From contig NZ_JAFBCW010000022.1 in assembly GCF_016907915.1 (NCBI RefSeq), forward strand, positions 1 through 43,548: a stretch of 43,548 bases of DNA, read 5' to 3'. This DNA is from Desulforadius tongensis. Lineage in GTDB: Bacteria; Bacillota; Desulfotomaculia; Desulfotomaculales; Desulfohalotomaculaceae. Below, piece after piece: positions 23,350 through 31,535 of this stretch (the stretch's first letter is position 1; each line of letters starts with the position of its first letter). Both the position numbers and the translations under genes were made by a program. The notes under the pieces were generated by a model. It was not told where the DNA came from, ran no database searches, and was given only the letters and a program-made list of their open reading frames with translations.

Positions 23350-24714
23350 ATGTTTAAGAAAATATTAATAGCTAACCGGGGAGAAATAGCGCAGAGAATA
23401 ATTCGTACCTGTCGGGAAATGGGTATCAGAACAGCAATTGTTTATTCTGAAGCTGACCGGGACAGCTTACCGGTTCGCCTGGCCGATGAATCCTACTGTA
23501 TCGGCCCTGCTTCGTCGGATAAGAGCTACTTAAACATTGCCAATATTATCAGTGTTGCTGAACTTTGCGGGGCGGAAGCCATCCACCCCGGTTACGGTTT
23601 TTTGTCTGAGAACGTTAATTTTGCCGATATTTGTGAAAGCTGCGGCATTACCTTTATCGGCCCGTCGATGGAAGCCATAGAGCGGATGGGTAACAAGGCG
23701 TTAGCCCGCCAAACAATGATTAAAGCAGGGGTGCCTGTGGTTCCCGGTTCCGAAGGGGTTATTCATGACACCGAAGAGGCAGTTAAAGTGGCCGGGGAAA
23801 TAGGTTATCCGGTGCTGATAAAAGCCTCCGCCGGCGGTGGCGGGCGGGGTATGCGGGTAGCCCACAACCAGGAAGATTTAGTTAAAGCCATAACCGCTGC
23901 CCAGTCTGAAGCTCAAGCTGCCTTTGGAGACAGCGGGGTATATTTGGAAAAATATGTGGAGCAGCCCCGCCATATTGAGTTTCAAATTTTGGCCGACAAG
24001 CACGGCAATATAGTTAACCTGGGCGAGAGAGACTGCTCTATTCAGCGGCGCAATCAAAAACTGCTGGAGGAAGCACCGTCAGCTGCCTTAACTCCATCAC
24101 TGCGCCGGCGGATGGGTGAAGTGGCCATCAAGGCAGCCCAGGCGGTAAATTATTACAACGCCGGTACAGTGGAGTTTTTGCTGGATAAGCATAATAATTT
24201 TTACTTTATAGAAATGAATACCAGAATTCAGGTGGAGCACCCGGTAACGGAAATGGTCACCGGTATTGATTTGATAAAAGAGCAAATTCGTATTGCTGCC
24301 GGGGAACCCCTCGGTTATAAGCAGAGTGACATCAAAATTCGCGGCTGGGCCATTGAGTGCCGCATTAATGCCGAAGATCCGGCCAAAAACTTTATGCCCG
24401 GGCCGGGCACCATTACCACCTACCTGCCCCCCGGGGGGCCCGGTGTAAGGATGGACAGTTTTGTTTACCAGGGTTATAAAGTTCCACCCTTTTACGACTC
24501 TATGATTGGCAAGTTAATTGTATGGGCACCAAATCGTGAACAAGCCATCGCCCGTATGGAGCGGGCTTTAAAAGAGCTGGCCATTGAAGGCGTGCCCACC
24601 ACCGTTCCCTTTCACCTGCGGGTTTTAGGAAATGCCTTTTACCGCCGGGGCGAAGTATATACCAACTTTATACAGCGTCGTATTTTGCCTGAAGAAGAAC
24701 TTAAGTTGCGGTAA
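23350..24714 (+). CDS. accC: Biotin carboxylase (AccC / pyruvate carboxylase subunit A)
   Basis: A 454-aa ATP-grasp enzyme that carboxylates biotin on BCCP. It starts [20 protein letters not shown], has the Gly-rich ATP loop [26 protein letters not shown], and [15 protein letters not shown] with the metal and catalytic Glu/Arg. The ATG at 23350 has GGAGGAAG seven bases upstream, 10 bases after the BCCP stop; the longer frame to 23302 has no RBS. No accA/accD carboxyltransferase genes are nearby, so the enzyme probably serves the adjacent pyruvate carboxylase-type subunit, and possibly acetyl-CoA carboxylase. Confidence 0.95.
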   Translation: MFKKILIANRGEIAQRIIRTCREMGIRTAIVYSEADRDSLPVRLADESYCIGPASSDKSYLNIANIISVAELCGAEAIHPGYGFLSENVNFADICESCGITFIGPSMEAIERMGNKALARQTMIKAGVPVVPGSEGVIHDTEEAVKVAGEIGYPVLIKASAGGGGRGMRVAHNQEDLVKAITAAQSEAQAAFGDSGVYLEKYVEQPRHIEFQILADKHGNIVNLGERDCSIQRRNQKLLEEAPSAALTPSLRRRMGEVAIKAAQAVNYYNAGTVEFLLDKHNNFYFIEMNTRIQVEHPVTEMVTGIDLIKEQIRIAAGEPLGYKQSDIKIRGWAIECRINAEDPAKNFMPGPGTITTYLPPGGPGVRMDSFVYQGYKVPPFYDSMIGKLIVWAPNREQAIARMERALKELAIEGVPTTVPFHLRVLGNAFYRRGEVYTNFIQRRILPEEELKLR

Positions 24715-24792
24715 TTGGCATTCTTTGGTATACTGAATTAAGTAATTTGATGTTTGATTAACCGGAAGTTTTATTTTTTGGAGGTGCTGTGT

Positions 24793-25200
24793 GTGGAAAA
24801 TAAAAAAGACATTTATGTACATGATATGGAAAACAATTTAGGCTCCATTCGCATTGCTGATGATGTGGTGGGCATTATTGCCGGATTGGCTGCCACCGAA
24901 GTACCCGGTGTAGCCGGCATGAGCGGCGGGTTGGGCGGGGGCATTGCTGAAATGCTGGGCCGCAAAAACCTGTCCAAGGGTGTAAAGGTTGAAGTGGGTC
25001 AAAAAGAGGCGGCTGTGGATCTTTACGTAATTGTAGATTTTGGCGTGCGCATTCCCGAAGTGGCTGCAAACATTCAAAGCAATGTGAAGCAGGCCATTGA
25101 AGGTATGACCGGGTTAACTGTGGTTGAAGTGAATATCCACGTGCAGGGTGTTGTATTTCCCAGCGAAGAAAAAGAGGATGAACCTGTTCGGGTACGTTAG
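24793..25200 (+). CDS. Asp23/Gls24 family envelope stress protein
   Basis: A 135-aa protein with the Asp23 fold: IRIADDVVGIIAGLAATEVPGVAGMSGG, VEVGQKEAAVDLYVIVDFG and IPEVAANIQSNVKQAIE are family blocks. Asp23 proteins are held at the membrane by AmaP and affect envelope homeostasis. The AmaP and DUF2273 genes follow directly. GTG at 24793 with GGAGGTG eight bases upstream is preferred over the RBS-less start at 24754. Confidence 0.93.
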   Translation: MENKKDIYVHDMENNLGSIRIADDVVGIIAGLAATEVPGVAGMSGGLGGGIAEMLGRKNLSKGVKVEVGQKEAAVDLYVIVDFGVRIPEVAANIQSNVKQAIEGMTGLTVVEVNIHVQGVVFPSEEKEDEPVRVR

Positions 25201-25208
25201 GAATGGTT

Positions 25209-25321
25209 TCCCCTGCCGCCTTGCGGCACCACCAGGGGATAAAAAGCAGCGGCTCAGAACCGCAGCGTTATTTCGAAGATAAAAAACAGGAAAAAAGAAG
25301 TGGGTAACGTTTCCCACTTCT
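25209..25321 (+). repeat. Structured gap between asp23 and amaP
   Basis: This gap holds three hairpins. CCCCTG...CAGGGG with an inner CCGC/GCGG stem lies at 25210-25240. GCGG...CCGC lies near 25250-25265. AGAAGTGGG (25296-25304) pairs with CCCACTTCT (25313-25321), followed by ATCTTGTTTT. The last could be a partial terminator limiting amaP expression. The segment GCGGCACCAC and the AGAACCGCAGC motif are shared with 26140-26245, suggesting relation to the dispersed repeat family. Confidence 0.5.
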
Positions 25322-25347
25322 ATCTTGTTTTGTGGGGAGGTGTGCCT

Positions 25348-25884
25348 GTGGGTATTTTCGACCGGGGCCTACTGGCGGTATATTCTCTTACCGTTACCGT
25401 ATTATTGTTGATATCGGTACTTGTCCTGGGTGGTTGGTGGATAGAGCCTTTGGATATAATATTAAAGGCTCCCAGTGATCCTGAAAACAGCACCATATTG
25501 TGGACAATCATAGCTGCACTGGTGCTGGCCGGGCTGTGGTTGTTTTATGCCAGTTTACGCCGCGGCAGGGAGCAGCGGGCGGTGGTACAGGAATATTCCC
25601 TGGGTCAGGTGCGCATTACAATGCCGGCCATGGAAGAACTGGTAAAAAAAGCGGCTTTTAAAGTGGAAGGAGTACGGGAAATAAAACCCCGGATAATTAC
25701 CAGCGCCGGTGGTATTAGCGTGGTTATTAAAGCTGCCGTTGCCCCGGATATCAACATCCCGGAAGTTTCCAAGCATATCCAGCACCAGGTTAAGGAATAT
25801 CTTTTAGAAATAACAGGAATATCGGTGCATAATGTCAAAATAATGGTAGAAAGTATTTCTACCAAGGGATCCCGGGTGGAATAA
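25348..25884 (+). CDS. amaP: Alkaline shock response membrane anchor protein AmaP
   Basis: A 178-aa protein with two N-terminal membrane helices (LAVYSLTVTVLLLISVLVLGG and ILWTIIAALVLAGLWLFYASL) followed by an Asp23-like cytoplasmic domain (LGQVRITMPAMEELVKKAAF, then VREIKPRIIT and ISVHNVKIMVESIS). It anchors Asp23 at the membrane. GTG at 25348 has GGGGAGG seven bases upstream; the longer frame from 25300 runs through the hairpin and has no RBS. Confidence 0.92.
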   Translation: MGIFDRGLLAVYSLTVTVLLLISVLVLGGWWIEPLDIILKAPSDPENSTILWTIIAALVLAGLWLFYASLRRGREQRAVVQEYSLGQVRITMPAMEELVKKAAFKVEGVREIKPRIITSAGGISVVIKAAVAPDINIPEVSKHIQHQVKEYLLEITGISVHNVKIMVESISTKGSRVE

Positions 25885-25903
25885 ATGCGAAGGGGTGTCT
25901 GTA

Positions 25904-26125
25904 TTGGGGTATAAACGGTTTGTACAGGAAATACTGGAATATCACCGGGGCAAAGCGCTGGGCGTTATACTGGGTTTGTTTTTCGGTTGGTTTGCCATCA
26001 CTTACGGCTTATTTAAAGCCCTTTTTGTAACCCTTTGTATTGCGGTGGGATTTTTTATTGGTAAAAGACTGGATGAAAGTAATAATATCAGGCATGTTTT
26101 TGACAGGTTGTTTCGAGACCGGTAA
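25904..26125 (+). CDS. DUF2273 small integral membrane protein
   Basis: A 73-aa protein with a basic N-terminus (GYKRFVQEILEYHRGK) and two closely spaced membrane helices (LGVILGLFFGWFAITYGLF and ALFVTLCIAVGFFIGKRLDE). It is the usual third partner of the Asp23-AmaP cluster. TTG at 25904 with AAGGGGTG six bases upstream is better than GTG at 25895, which lies inside that SD. Confidence 0.88.
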   Translation: MGYKRFVQEILEYHRGKALGVILGLFFGWFAITYGLFKALFVTLCIAVGFFIGKRLDESNNIRHVFDRLFRDR

Positions 26126-26139
26126 AAGTGGGGACAGGG

Positions 26140-26262
26140 TGCCGCGCATCCTGTGCGGCACCGGCAGACCGGGCGCTTAGCTTGACCGGCGAAGGAATTT
26201 TAGCGAACGTTACAAAAGCCGCCGGCTTAGAACCGCAGCATTTTTCAGGTAGCTACTGTGAA
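26140..26262. repeat. Dispersed palindromic repeat, copy 3
   Basis: It starts with a near-perfect hairpin GGTGCCGC...GCGGCACC (26143-26164). It then contains the 36-base segment 26195-26230 that is exactly the reverse complement of 3904-3939, plus CATTTTTCAGG, also shared with copy 1. It occupies the DUF2273-nusB gap. The frame open through it upstream of nusB has no coding features. Confidence 0.72.
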
Positions 26263-26283
26263 ATTGCATCAGGAGGTAATAAA

Positions 26284-26712
26284 TTGAGCAGGAGACAGGC
26301 CAGGGAAATGGCCCTACAGGTACTTTATGCAGTTGAAATGGGCAAAACGGAAGCGGGCCAGGCATTTGAACATATAAGAGAATCCTTTGGCACCTCTGCC
26401 AAAGCGGAAAAATTCAGCCGGGAGTTAGTTGAAGGTACACTGCAGCACATTGAGGTACTGGATGAAGTAATTAAAAAGCTGTCCAAACGTTGGGACATTA
26501 ACCGTTTAGCCACCGTTGACCGCAATATAATACGTTTGGCCCTTTATGAAATATTGTACCGTGATGACATTCCCCCGGTGGTTTCGATAAACGAGGCGGT
26601 GGAGCTGGCCAAGGTATTTGGCGGTGGAGAAGAGTCAGGAAGATTTGTAAACGGCATCTTGGGACAAATGGTTAAACACCCGGAAAAATACAAACCGGAA
26701 CAATCAAGCTGA
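26284..26712 (+). CDS. nusB: Transcription antitermination factor NusB
   Basis: A 142-aa all-helical RNA-binding protein for rRNA antitermination with NusE (S10). It starts SRRQAREMALQVLYAVEMG, has DRNIIRLALYEILYRDDIPPVVSINEAVELAK and ends in FVNGILGQMV, all family hallmarks. TTG at 26284 has AGGAGGT eight bases upstream and gives normal length; the longer open frame only crosses the repeat. Confidence 0.95.
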   Translation: MSRRQAREMALQVLYAVEMGKTEAGQAFEHIRESFGTSAKAEKFSRELVEGTLQHIEVLDEVIKKLSKRWDINRLATVDRNIIRLALYEILYRDDIPPVVSINEAVELAKVFGGGEESGRFVNGILGQMVKHPEKYKPEQSS

Positions 26713-26794
26713 TTGCTACATACCTTATACTAGTAAATACATAGCCTGCCTTTCCTTATAGCCAGGAGCAAAGCCCAAAGTGCGAGGTTTTAAA

Positions 26795-27991
26795 ATGCAT
26801 GTTTTATCGGTTGCCGATTTAACCCGGCACATTAAAAATAAATTAGATAGTGATTATTTATTAGCCAACCTGTGGGTAAAGGGTGAAATATCCAACTACA
26901 AACAGCATAGTTCCGGTCATGTTTACTTTACCCTGAAGGATGACCACAGCTGTGTCAGGGCAGTGATGTTTCGTTCCCGGGTCAGCCGGCTGTTGTTCAA
27001 ACCGGACAACGGCATGGCCGTGACGGTGCGTGGGTATATATCGGTATATGAGCCCGGTGGATGCTACCAGCTTTATGTAGAAGAAATGGAGCCGGAGGGT
27101 GTTGGTGCCCTCCATATGGCCTTTGAACAATTAAAGAAAAAGTTACAGCAGGAAGGGTTATTTGACAGGGCCAATAAAAAGCCGCTGCCCAAGTTTCCAA
27201 ACTGTATTGCCATAGTAACCTCACCAACCGGGGCGGCTGTTCGGGACATGATTAAAATAATAACCAGGCGCTGGCCGCTGGCCCGGCTGGTATTGGTACC
27301 CGTGCTGGTACAGGGTGAAAACGCCCCCCGGGATATCCGGCGGGGTATAGAACAGGTTAACCGGTGGGGAAGGGCTGATGTTATTATTGTTGGCAGGGGC
27401 GGCGGTTCGCTGGAGGAACTGTGGGCCTTTAACAGTGAAACGGTGGCCAGGGCGGTGGCAGATTCCAAGCTGCCGGTGATTTCCGCTGTTGGCCACGAAA
27501 CAGATGTTACCATTGCCGATTATGCGGCCGATGCCCGGGCGGCCACACCGTCCAACGCTGCCGAAATGGTGGTGCCGGATCAACAGGAAGTGAAGCGTTA
27601 CTTAAATATATTGTTGGCCAGAGCCCACCGGGCTTTATCCCAGCGTGTAAAACAGCACCGGCTGACATTATGGCGTTTACAAAACAGTAAGGCATTAAAG
27701 AGCCCCCGGCGGGCAATAGTAGATACCCGTTACCAGCATGTGGATGTGCTGCAGAGAGAAATGATAAAAAATATTCGTTTGCTGGTGGCTGAAAAGAGGA
27801 ACCGTTTGGGCGAACTGTCCGGAGCTTTGCAAAGTTTGAGCCCGCTGGCCACGCTGGCCAGGGGTTATAGTTTGTGCACCGGTAAAAACGGAGAATTAAT
27901 TAAAAATGCCTGGGAAGTGGACATAGGCAGTGATATAGAGGTAACACTGCATAAGGGTAAACTATTGTGTACAGTGAATGACCGGGAATAA
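26795..27991 (+). CDS. xseA: Exodeoxyribonuclease VII large subunit
   Basis: A 398-aa catalytic subunit of ExoVII, a metal-independent single-strand exonuclease. An N-terminal OB fold (VADLTRHIKNKLDSDYLLAN, LWVKGEISNYKQHSSGHVYF) is followed by the catalytic core with GRGGGSLEELWAFNSE and SAVGHETDVTIADYAADARA, then a coiled-coil region. The small subunit xseB is four genes downstream, split off by folD and fchA. ATG at 26795 has GCGAGG upstream. Confidence 0.95.
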   Translation: MHVLSVADLTRHIKNKLDSDYLLANLWVKGEISNYKQHSSGHVYFTLKDDHSCVRAVMFRSRVSRLLFKPDNGMAVTVRGYISVYEPGGCYQLYVEEMEPEGVGALHMAFEQLKKKLQQEGLFDRANKKPLPKFPNCIAIVTSPTGAAVRDMIKIITRRWPLARLVLVPVLVQGENAPRDIRRGIEQVNRWGRADVIIVGRGGGSLEELWAFNSETVARAVADSKLPVISAVGHETDVTIADYAADARAATPSNAAEMVVPDQQEVKRYLNILLARAHRALSQRVKQHRLTLWRLQNSKALKSPRRAIVDTRYQHVDVLQREMIKNIRLLVAEKRNRLGELSGALQSLSPLATLARGYSLCTGKNGELIKNAWEVDIGSDIEVTLHKGKLLCTVNDRE

Positions 27992-28031
27992 ATGCTCTTA
28001 GAACCGGATCACCGAGAAAGGGATGGTACTG

Positions 28032-28898
28032 ATGGCCAGGATTCTTGATGGGAAAACAATTGCTGCTCAAATTAAAGAAGAAATAAAGGCGGAAGTTAAA
28101 AAATGGCAGGCCAAGGGAATAAACCCCTGTTTGGGGGTATTACTGGTGGGAGAGGATGCGGCTTCCGCTGCTTATGCCAAGTTTTTGGAAAAGGTAGCCG
28201 CAGGTGTGGGGGCAAAGTTTCACCTGGAACAGCTTAAAAAAGATGCAGCGGAGGACAGTGTTTTGGCGGTAATAGACGAATTAAATCACAACAGGGATAT
28301 TCATGGTATACTATTGCTGCTGCCGCTGCCCAAGCATATCGACAAGCAGCGGGTAATGGATGCCATTCTGCCGGCCAAAGATGTAGACGGGGTGCATCCG
28401 GTGAACCGGGGTTACATACTGAGCGGCGGCCAGTGCATATACCCCGCCACCCCCCTGTCCTGCCTGGAAATACTGAAGCGTTCGCATATCAGCATGGACG
28501 GTAAACATGCCGTGGTGGTAGGCCGGGGAGAAACGGTGGGTAAACCGCTGTTATACATGGCGGTGGCCGAAAATGCCACCGTTACAGTCTGCCATTCCCG
28601 CACGACAGACCTTTCCCATCACACCCGGCAGGCAGATATTCTTTTCACTGCGGTGGGCAAACCGGGTTTGATAACCAAAGATATGGTAAAACCCGGGGCG
28701 GTGGTGGTGGATGCCGGTATCTCCGAAGTTGACGGCAAAATTTACGGTGATGTGGATTTTGAAGGGGTAAAAGAAGTGGCCGGGGCCATTACCCCTGTAC
28801 CGGGCGGCGTGGGCAGTTTAACCACCGCCATGATGCTGAAAAACCTGCTCAAAGGTATAGCCATACAGGATGCTTTAGTAGAATTGAAAGTTAATTAA
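28032..28898 (+). CDS. folD: Bifunctional methylene-THF dehydrogenase / methenyl-THF cyclohydrolase FolD
   Basis: A 288-aa enzyme of one-carbon metabolism. The N-terminal domain has VGEDAASAAYAKFLEKVAAG with the catalytic Lys. Then come GILLLLPLPKHID, KDVDGVHPVNRG, and the Rossmann segment VVVGRGETVGKPLLYM; the last residues are PVPGGVGSLTTAMML. ATG at 28032 is favoured over ATG 28023 because GAGAAAGGG is 10 bases from it and only one from the other. It sits next to fchA, a second cyclohydrolase. Confidence 0.95.
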   Translation: MARILDGKTIAAQIKEEIKAEVKKWQAKGINPCLGVLLVGEDAASAAYAKFLEKVAAGVGAKFHLEQLKKDAAEDSVLAVIDELNHNRDIHGILLLLPLPKHIDKQRVMDAILPAKDVDGVHPVNRGYILSGGQCIYPATPLSCLEILKRSHISMDGKHAVVVGRGETVGKPLLYMAVAENATVTVCHSRTTDLSHHTRQADILFTAVGKPGLITKDMVKPGAVVVDAGISEVDGKIYGDVDFEGVKEVAGAITPVPGGVGSLTTAMMLKNLLKGIAIQDALVELKVN

Positions 28899-28943
28899 AG
28901 AGGATGTTCGAAAAAACATGCCTTTAAAGAAGGGGTTCAGCCG

Positions 28944-29576
28944 ATGAACGATGTATTTAAACAAAGTGTGGACGATTTTTTGGCAGCAGCATCCACTGAC
29001 AGCCCCACTCCCGGTGGCGGCAGTGTGGCTGCTTTGACCGGAGCCCTGGGGGCGGCGCTGGTACAGATGGTGGGCAACCTGACGGTGGGAAAAGAAAAAT
29101 ACCGCCACGTGGAACAAGAAATGAAGCAGCTTGTTAACAGGGGCTCAGAACTGATGGAAAAACTTAAAGAACTGGCCAGAGAAGATATGGCCCACTTCGA
29201 TACCTTTATGGAAGTGCTGAGCCTGCCCAAAAATACACCGGAAGAACAGGCGGAAAGGGCGGAACGCATTCAGCAGGCTTTAAAAGGGGCTACCGAAACC
29301 CCGCTGGCCATAGCGGCGGCCGGGGTGGAAGTGCTGGCACTGGCCCGCCGGGTGGCCGATGTGGGCACTGAAAATGCCGTGAGCGATGCAGCGGTGGCCG
29401 CCCACCTGGCAGAGGCGGCGGTACAGGCAGCACTGGTTACCGCTGACTGCAATATACCGCGCATAAAAGATCAAACCTTTGTGGATAGGGCCGGTAGGGA
29501 AAAACAACGGCTTGGGGCGGAAGCACTGCAGTTGAAAAATAAAACAGTGGAACTTGTGCGCTCGCGGATGGGTTAG
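28944..29576 (+). CDS. fchA: Methenyltetrahydrofolate cyclohydrolase / formiminotetrahydrofolate cyclodeaminase family
   Basis: A 210-aa all-helical protein of the FTCD-C / FchA family. It starts VDDFLAAASTDSPTPGGGSV, the family signature, then AALTGALGAALVQMVGNLT and VSDAAVAAHLAEAAVQAALV. FchA-type enzymes interconvert methenyl-THF and formyl-THF in acetogens and related Clostridia, which fits its place beside folD. Cyclodeaminase activity cannot be excluded, but no formiminotransferase or histidine-degradation gene is present. Translation probably starts at ATG 28944 behind AAGAAGGGG. Confidence 0.9.
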   Translation: MNDVFKQSVDDFLAAASTDSPTPGGGSVAALTGALGAALVQMVGNLTVGKEKYRHVEQEMKQLVNRGSELMEKLKELAREDMAHFDTFMEVLSLPKNTPEEQAERAERIQQALKGATETPLAIAAAGVEVLALARRVADVGTENAVSDAAVAAHLAEAAVQAALVTADCNIPRIKDQTFVDRAGREKQRLGAEALQLKNKTVELVRSRMG

Positions 29577-29582
29577 GAGGAC

Positions 29583-29834
29583 ATGCAGGTGCAGCTAAAA
29601 GAGATGAATTTTGAAGATGCGCTGTTCCGGCTGGAGGAAGTGGTTAAAAAGCTGGAAGACGGTCAGCTGCCGCTGGAACAGGCGCTGGAACTGTTTGCTG
29701 AAGGTATTGAACTGGCTAACGTGTGTAATAAAAAGCTGGAAGCTGCGGAACAGCGGATCAATACCCTGGTAACTAACCAATGCGGGGAACCAGTACTGGA
29801 AGAAGCTCCGGGGTATGGGGGAGGGCAGTTTTAA
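29583..29834 (+). CDS. xseB: Exodeoxyribonuclease VII small subunit
   Basis: An 83-aa helical hairpin protein, the small subunit of ExoVII. The core is [40 protein letters not shown], then [13 protein letters not shown], as in the family. AGGAGG at 29575-29580 supports GTG 29589 (8-base spacing) slightly better than ATG 29583 (2-base spacing). It overlaps ispA by 20 bases if ispA starts at 29815. Confidence 0.93.
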   Translation: MQVQLKEMNFEDALFRLEEVVKKLEDGQLPLEQALELFAEGIELANVCNKKLEAAEQRINTLVTNQCGEPVLEEAPGYGGGQF

Positions 29835-30720
29835 AGTGGACTTTTTACAGCAGTTAAAAGAACGGGCTAAAATGGTGGAAGACGCCTTTGAACAGTATAT
29901 ACCCCGGGAGTCTGCCTATCCTTCCGCTATACACCGGGCCATGCGGTACAGCCTGCTGGCCGGTGGCAAGAGATTAAGACCGGCGCTGGTACTTGGTGCC
30001 GCCGAAGCGGTGGGCTGCGATCCCCGGCGGGTAATGCCCACTGCCTGTGCCTTGGAATTAATTCACACTTATTCGCTGATCCACGATGATTTGCCGGCAA
30101 TGGATAACGATGAACTGCGCCGGGGGAAACCAACCAACCACGTGGTTTTTGGTGAAGCCATGGCTATTCTGGCCGGTGATGCATTGTTAACCATGGCATT
30201 CCAATTAATGGCTGAAAACAGCAGGACTGCTCCGGCAGAGGCAGTGGTGCAGGTAATACGGGAAGTGGCCAGGTTATCCGGTTCCCAGGGATTGATAGGC
30301 GGCCAGGTGATGGATACCGTATCGGCAGATAACGAAGTGGACAGTGAAACTTTGGAATATATTCACCGGCATAAAACCGGGGCGCTGTTCCGGGCTGCGG
30401 TGCGTTCCGGTGCCATACTGGGAGGTGCCGGCGAAAAACAGCTGCGGGCACTGACAGGCTATGCGGAAAACCTGGGCCTGGCCTTTCAGATAGTGGATGA
30501 TATTTTGGATGTGGAGGGTGACACTGCAAAAATCGGTAAACCGGTGGGCAGCGATGAAAAGAACAAAAAAGCCACCTACCCGGCACTGTTCGGTATTGAA
30601 GCAGCACGGCAAAAGGCCCGGCAGGCGGCAGACAATGCCATTAAAGCATTAAGTATTTTTGGGCCGGAAGTGGAATTTTTGCGCGCTGCCGTGCATTTTA
30701 TAATTAATAGGGATCATTAA
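29815..30720 (+). CDS. ispA: Polyprenyl (farnesyl/geranylgeranyl) diphosphate synthase
   Basis: A 301-aa all-helical trans-prenyltransferase that condenses IPP with allylic diphosphates. The first Asp-rich motif is [19 protein letters not shown] and the second [20 protein letters not shown] binds IPP. The residue before the first motif is typical of short-chain (C15/C20) synthases. ATG at 29815 overlaps xseB; GTG at 29836 (behind GGGGGAGGG) is an alternative start seven residues later. It is directly upstream of the OLE RNA promoter, as in other OLE-containing Firmicutes. Confidence 0.95.
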   Translation: MGEGSFKVDFLQQLKERAKMVEDAFEQYIPRESAYPSAIHRAMRYSLLAGGKRLRPALVLGAAEAVGCDPRRVMPTACALELIHTYSLIHDDLPAMDNDELRRGKPTNHVVFGEAMAILAGDALLTMAFQLMAENSRTAPAEAVVQVIREVARLSGSQGLIGGQVMDTVSADNEVDSETLEYIHRHKTGALFRAAVRSGAILGGAGEKQLRALTGYAENLGLAFQIVDDILDVEGDTAKIGKPVGSDEKNKKATYPALFGIEAARQKARQAADNAIKALSIFGPEVEFLRAAVHFIINRDH

Positions 30721-30835
30721 GTACGGATAAAGCCATAAAACGAACTGCGGAGTATTGCGGGAAAGATTAAAGAATCTACTGTAAAACTTATGACGGTACA
30801 AAACCAATCCGAAGTTTAGCGGTCAAACATCGACT

Positions 30836-30864
30836 TTGATAGTATAAGTTAATTATGCTATAAT
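30836..30864 (+). promoter_or_regulatory. Promoter of OLE RNA
   Basis: TTGATA (30836-30841), a 17-base spacer and TATAAT (30859-30864) with TG one base before the -10 give a near-consensus, extended -10 sigma-A promoter. Transcription should begin at about 30871, just where the conserved OLE sequence begins. So OLE RNA can be made independently of the upstream operon. Confidence 0.75.
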
Positions 30865-30870
30865 CTTTAC

Positions 30871-31470
30871 GCAGGAAAAAAACCGTGGATAAGTGATGCA
30901 GTATCCTAGTCAGAACTGCCTTTTCGAAAGCGGGCCTAAAAATCCGCAACGGGCACATCGATGAAGTTCCTGGTGCTTGCTTTCGACGCCCAGTCGGGGG
31001 CGGTGCTGGGAGTTAAGGTGATAGGGCAGCCACAAGGGCATGTGGGAACTGACCCTGCACCGTGGAGGCCCAAGGCGTGGTTGGTAAAATCACCCTTGGG
31101 AAAACCTGCACGTGGGGAAAGCTGCGTGCAGCGTAGCCTGCCTTGAGTGGTAACGGTGGATTCCATGAAGGGGCTTTGCTCAGTCTGGGCCCATTCTGGG
31201 TAAAGTCCGGATGAAACCCTTACTGCAAAAGAGGCTAGAAAAGGTTTGTTCTGTTGAGGAAAACTCCTAGGCTGTCTGGTGTTAAACCAGGGCTTGCCGG
31301 GGATTTCAGTGCGGACTAAGTGGTAATCTAGCCCCGGAACCGGTGACGGCCGGAAAAGGCCTTAAAGGGAAACCGCCAGTCTGGCGACAGCTGGTGGCCT
31401 TTTGGGAAAACCTGCTAGACCTAAGCCGCAACGTTTACCCGGTAAGTTATCACTTACACATTCGGTTACA
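30871..31470 (+). ncRNA. ole: OLE RNA (ornate, large, extremophilic)
   Basis: About 600 bases without a credible gene separate ispA from the OapA-like gene. They are GC-richer and densely paired compared with normal intergenic DNA. Examples: TGCCTTTTCGAAAGCGGGC near 30916, GAGGCCCAAGGCG near 31065, ACCTGCACGTGGGGAAAGCTGCGTGCAGC near 31105 (two arms of a stem), and GTGACGGCCGGAAAAGGCC near 31340. The start (CCGTGGATAAGTGATG), the GNRA-like loops, the size, and the position between ispA and the OapA gene just before dxs agree with OLE RNA as known from Bacillus halodurans and anaerobic Firmicutes. Known OLE binds membrane protein OapA and affects stress tolerance. Ends are approximate. Confidence 0.88.
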
Positions 31471-31480
31471 TAAATTAGTT

Positions 31481-31510
31481 GCATGGGCTGCTAAAAAGCA
31501 GCCCATATGC
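31481..31510 (+). other. Strong hairpin between OLE RNA and oapA
   Basis: GGGCTGCT (31485-31492) pairs with AGCAGCCC (31497-31504) around AAAA, with flanking GCAT/ATGC. No T-run follows, so it is unlikely to terminate. It may cap the OLE 3' end or separate it from the oapA RBS. Confidence 0.5.
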
Positions 31511-31535
31511 GTATTTCCGGATGGGGTGGTAATGA

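Noticed and set aside
26128-26283. Upstream extension of NusB by 52 codons
   Set aside because: The segment is a dispersed repeat with hairpins, and NusB homology starts at TTG 26284 behind AGGAGGT.
28899-28943. A second copy of the TTCGAA repeat before fchA
   Set aside because: Only ATGTTCGAAAA (11 bases) matches; this is too short to distinguish from chance.
30936-31166. Short ORFs on both strands inside the OLE region (30961-31146 plus, 30936-31166 minus)
   Set aside because: No ribosome binding sites, low-complexity translations, and they lie in a densely structured RNA recognised as OLE.
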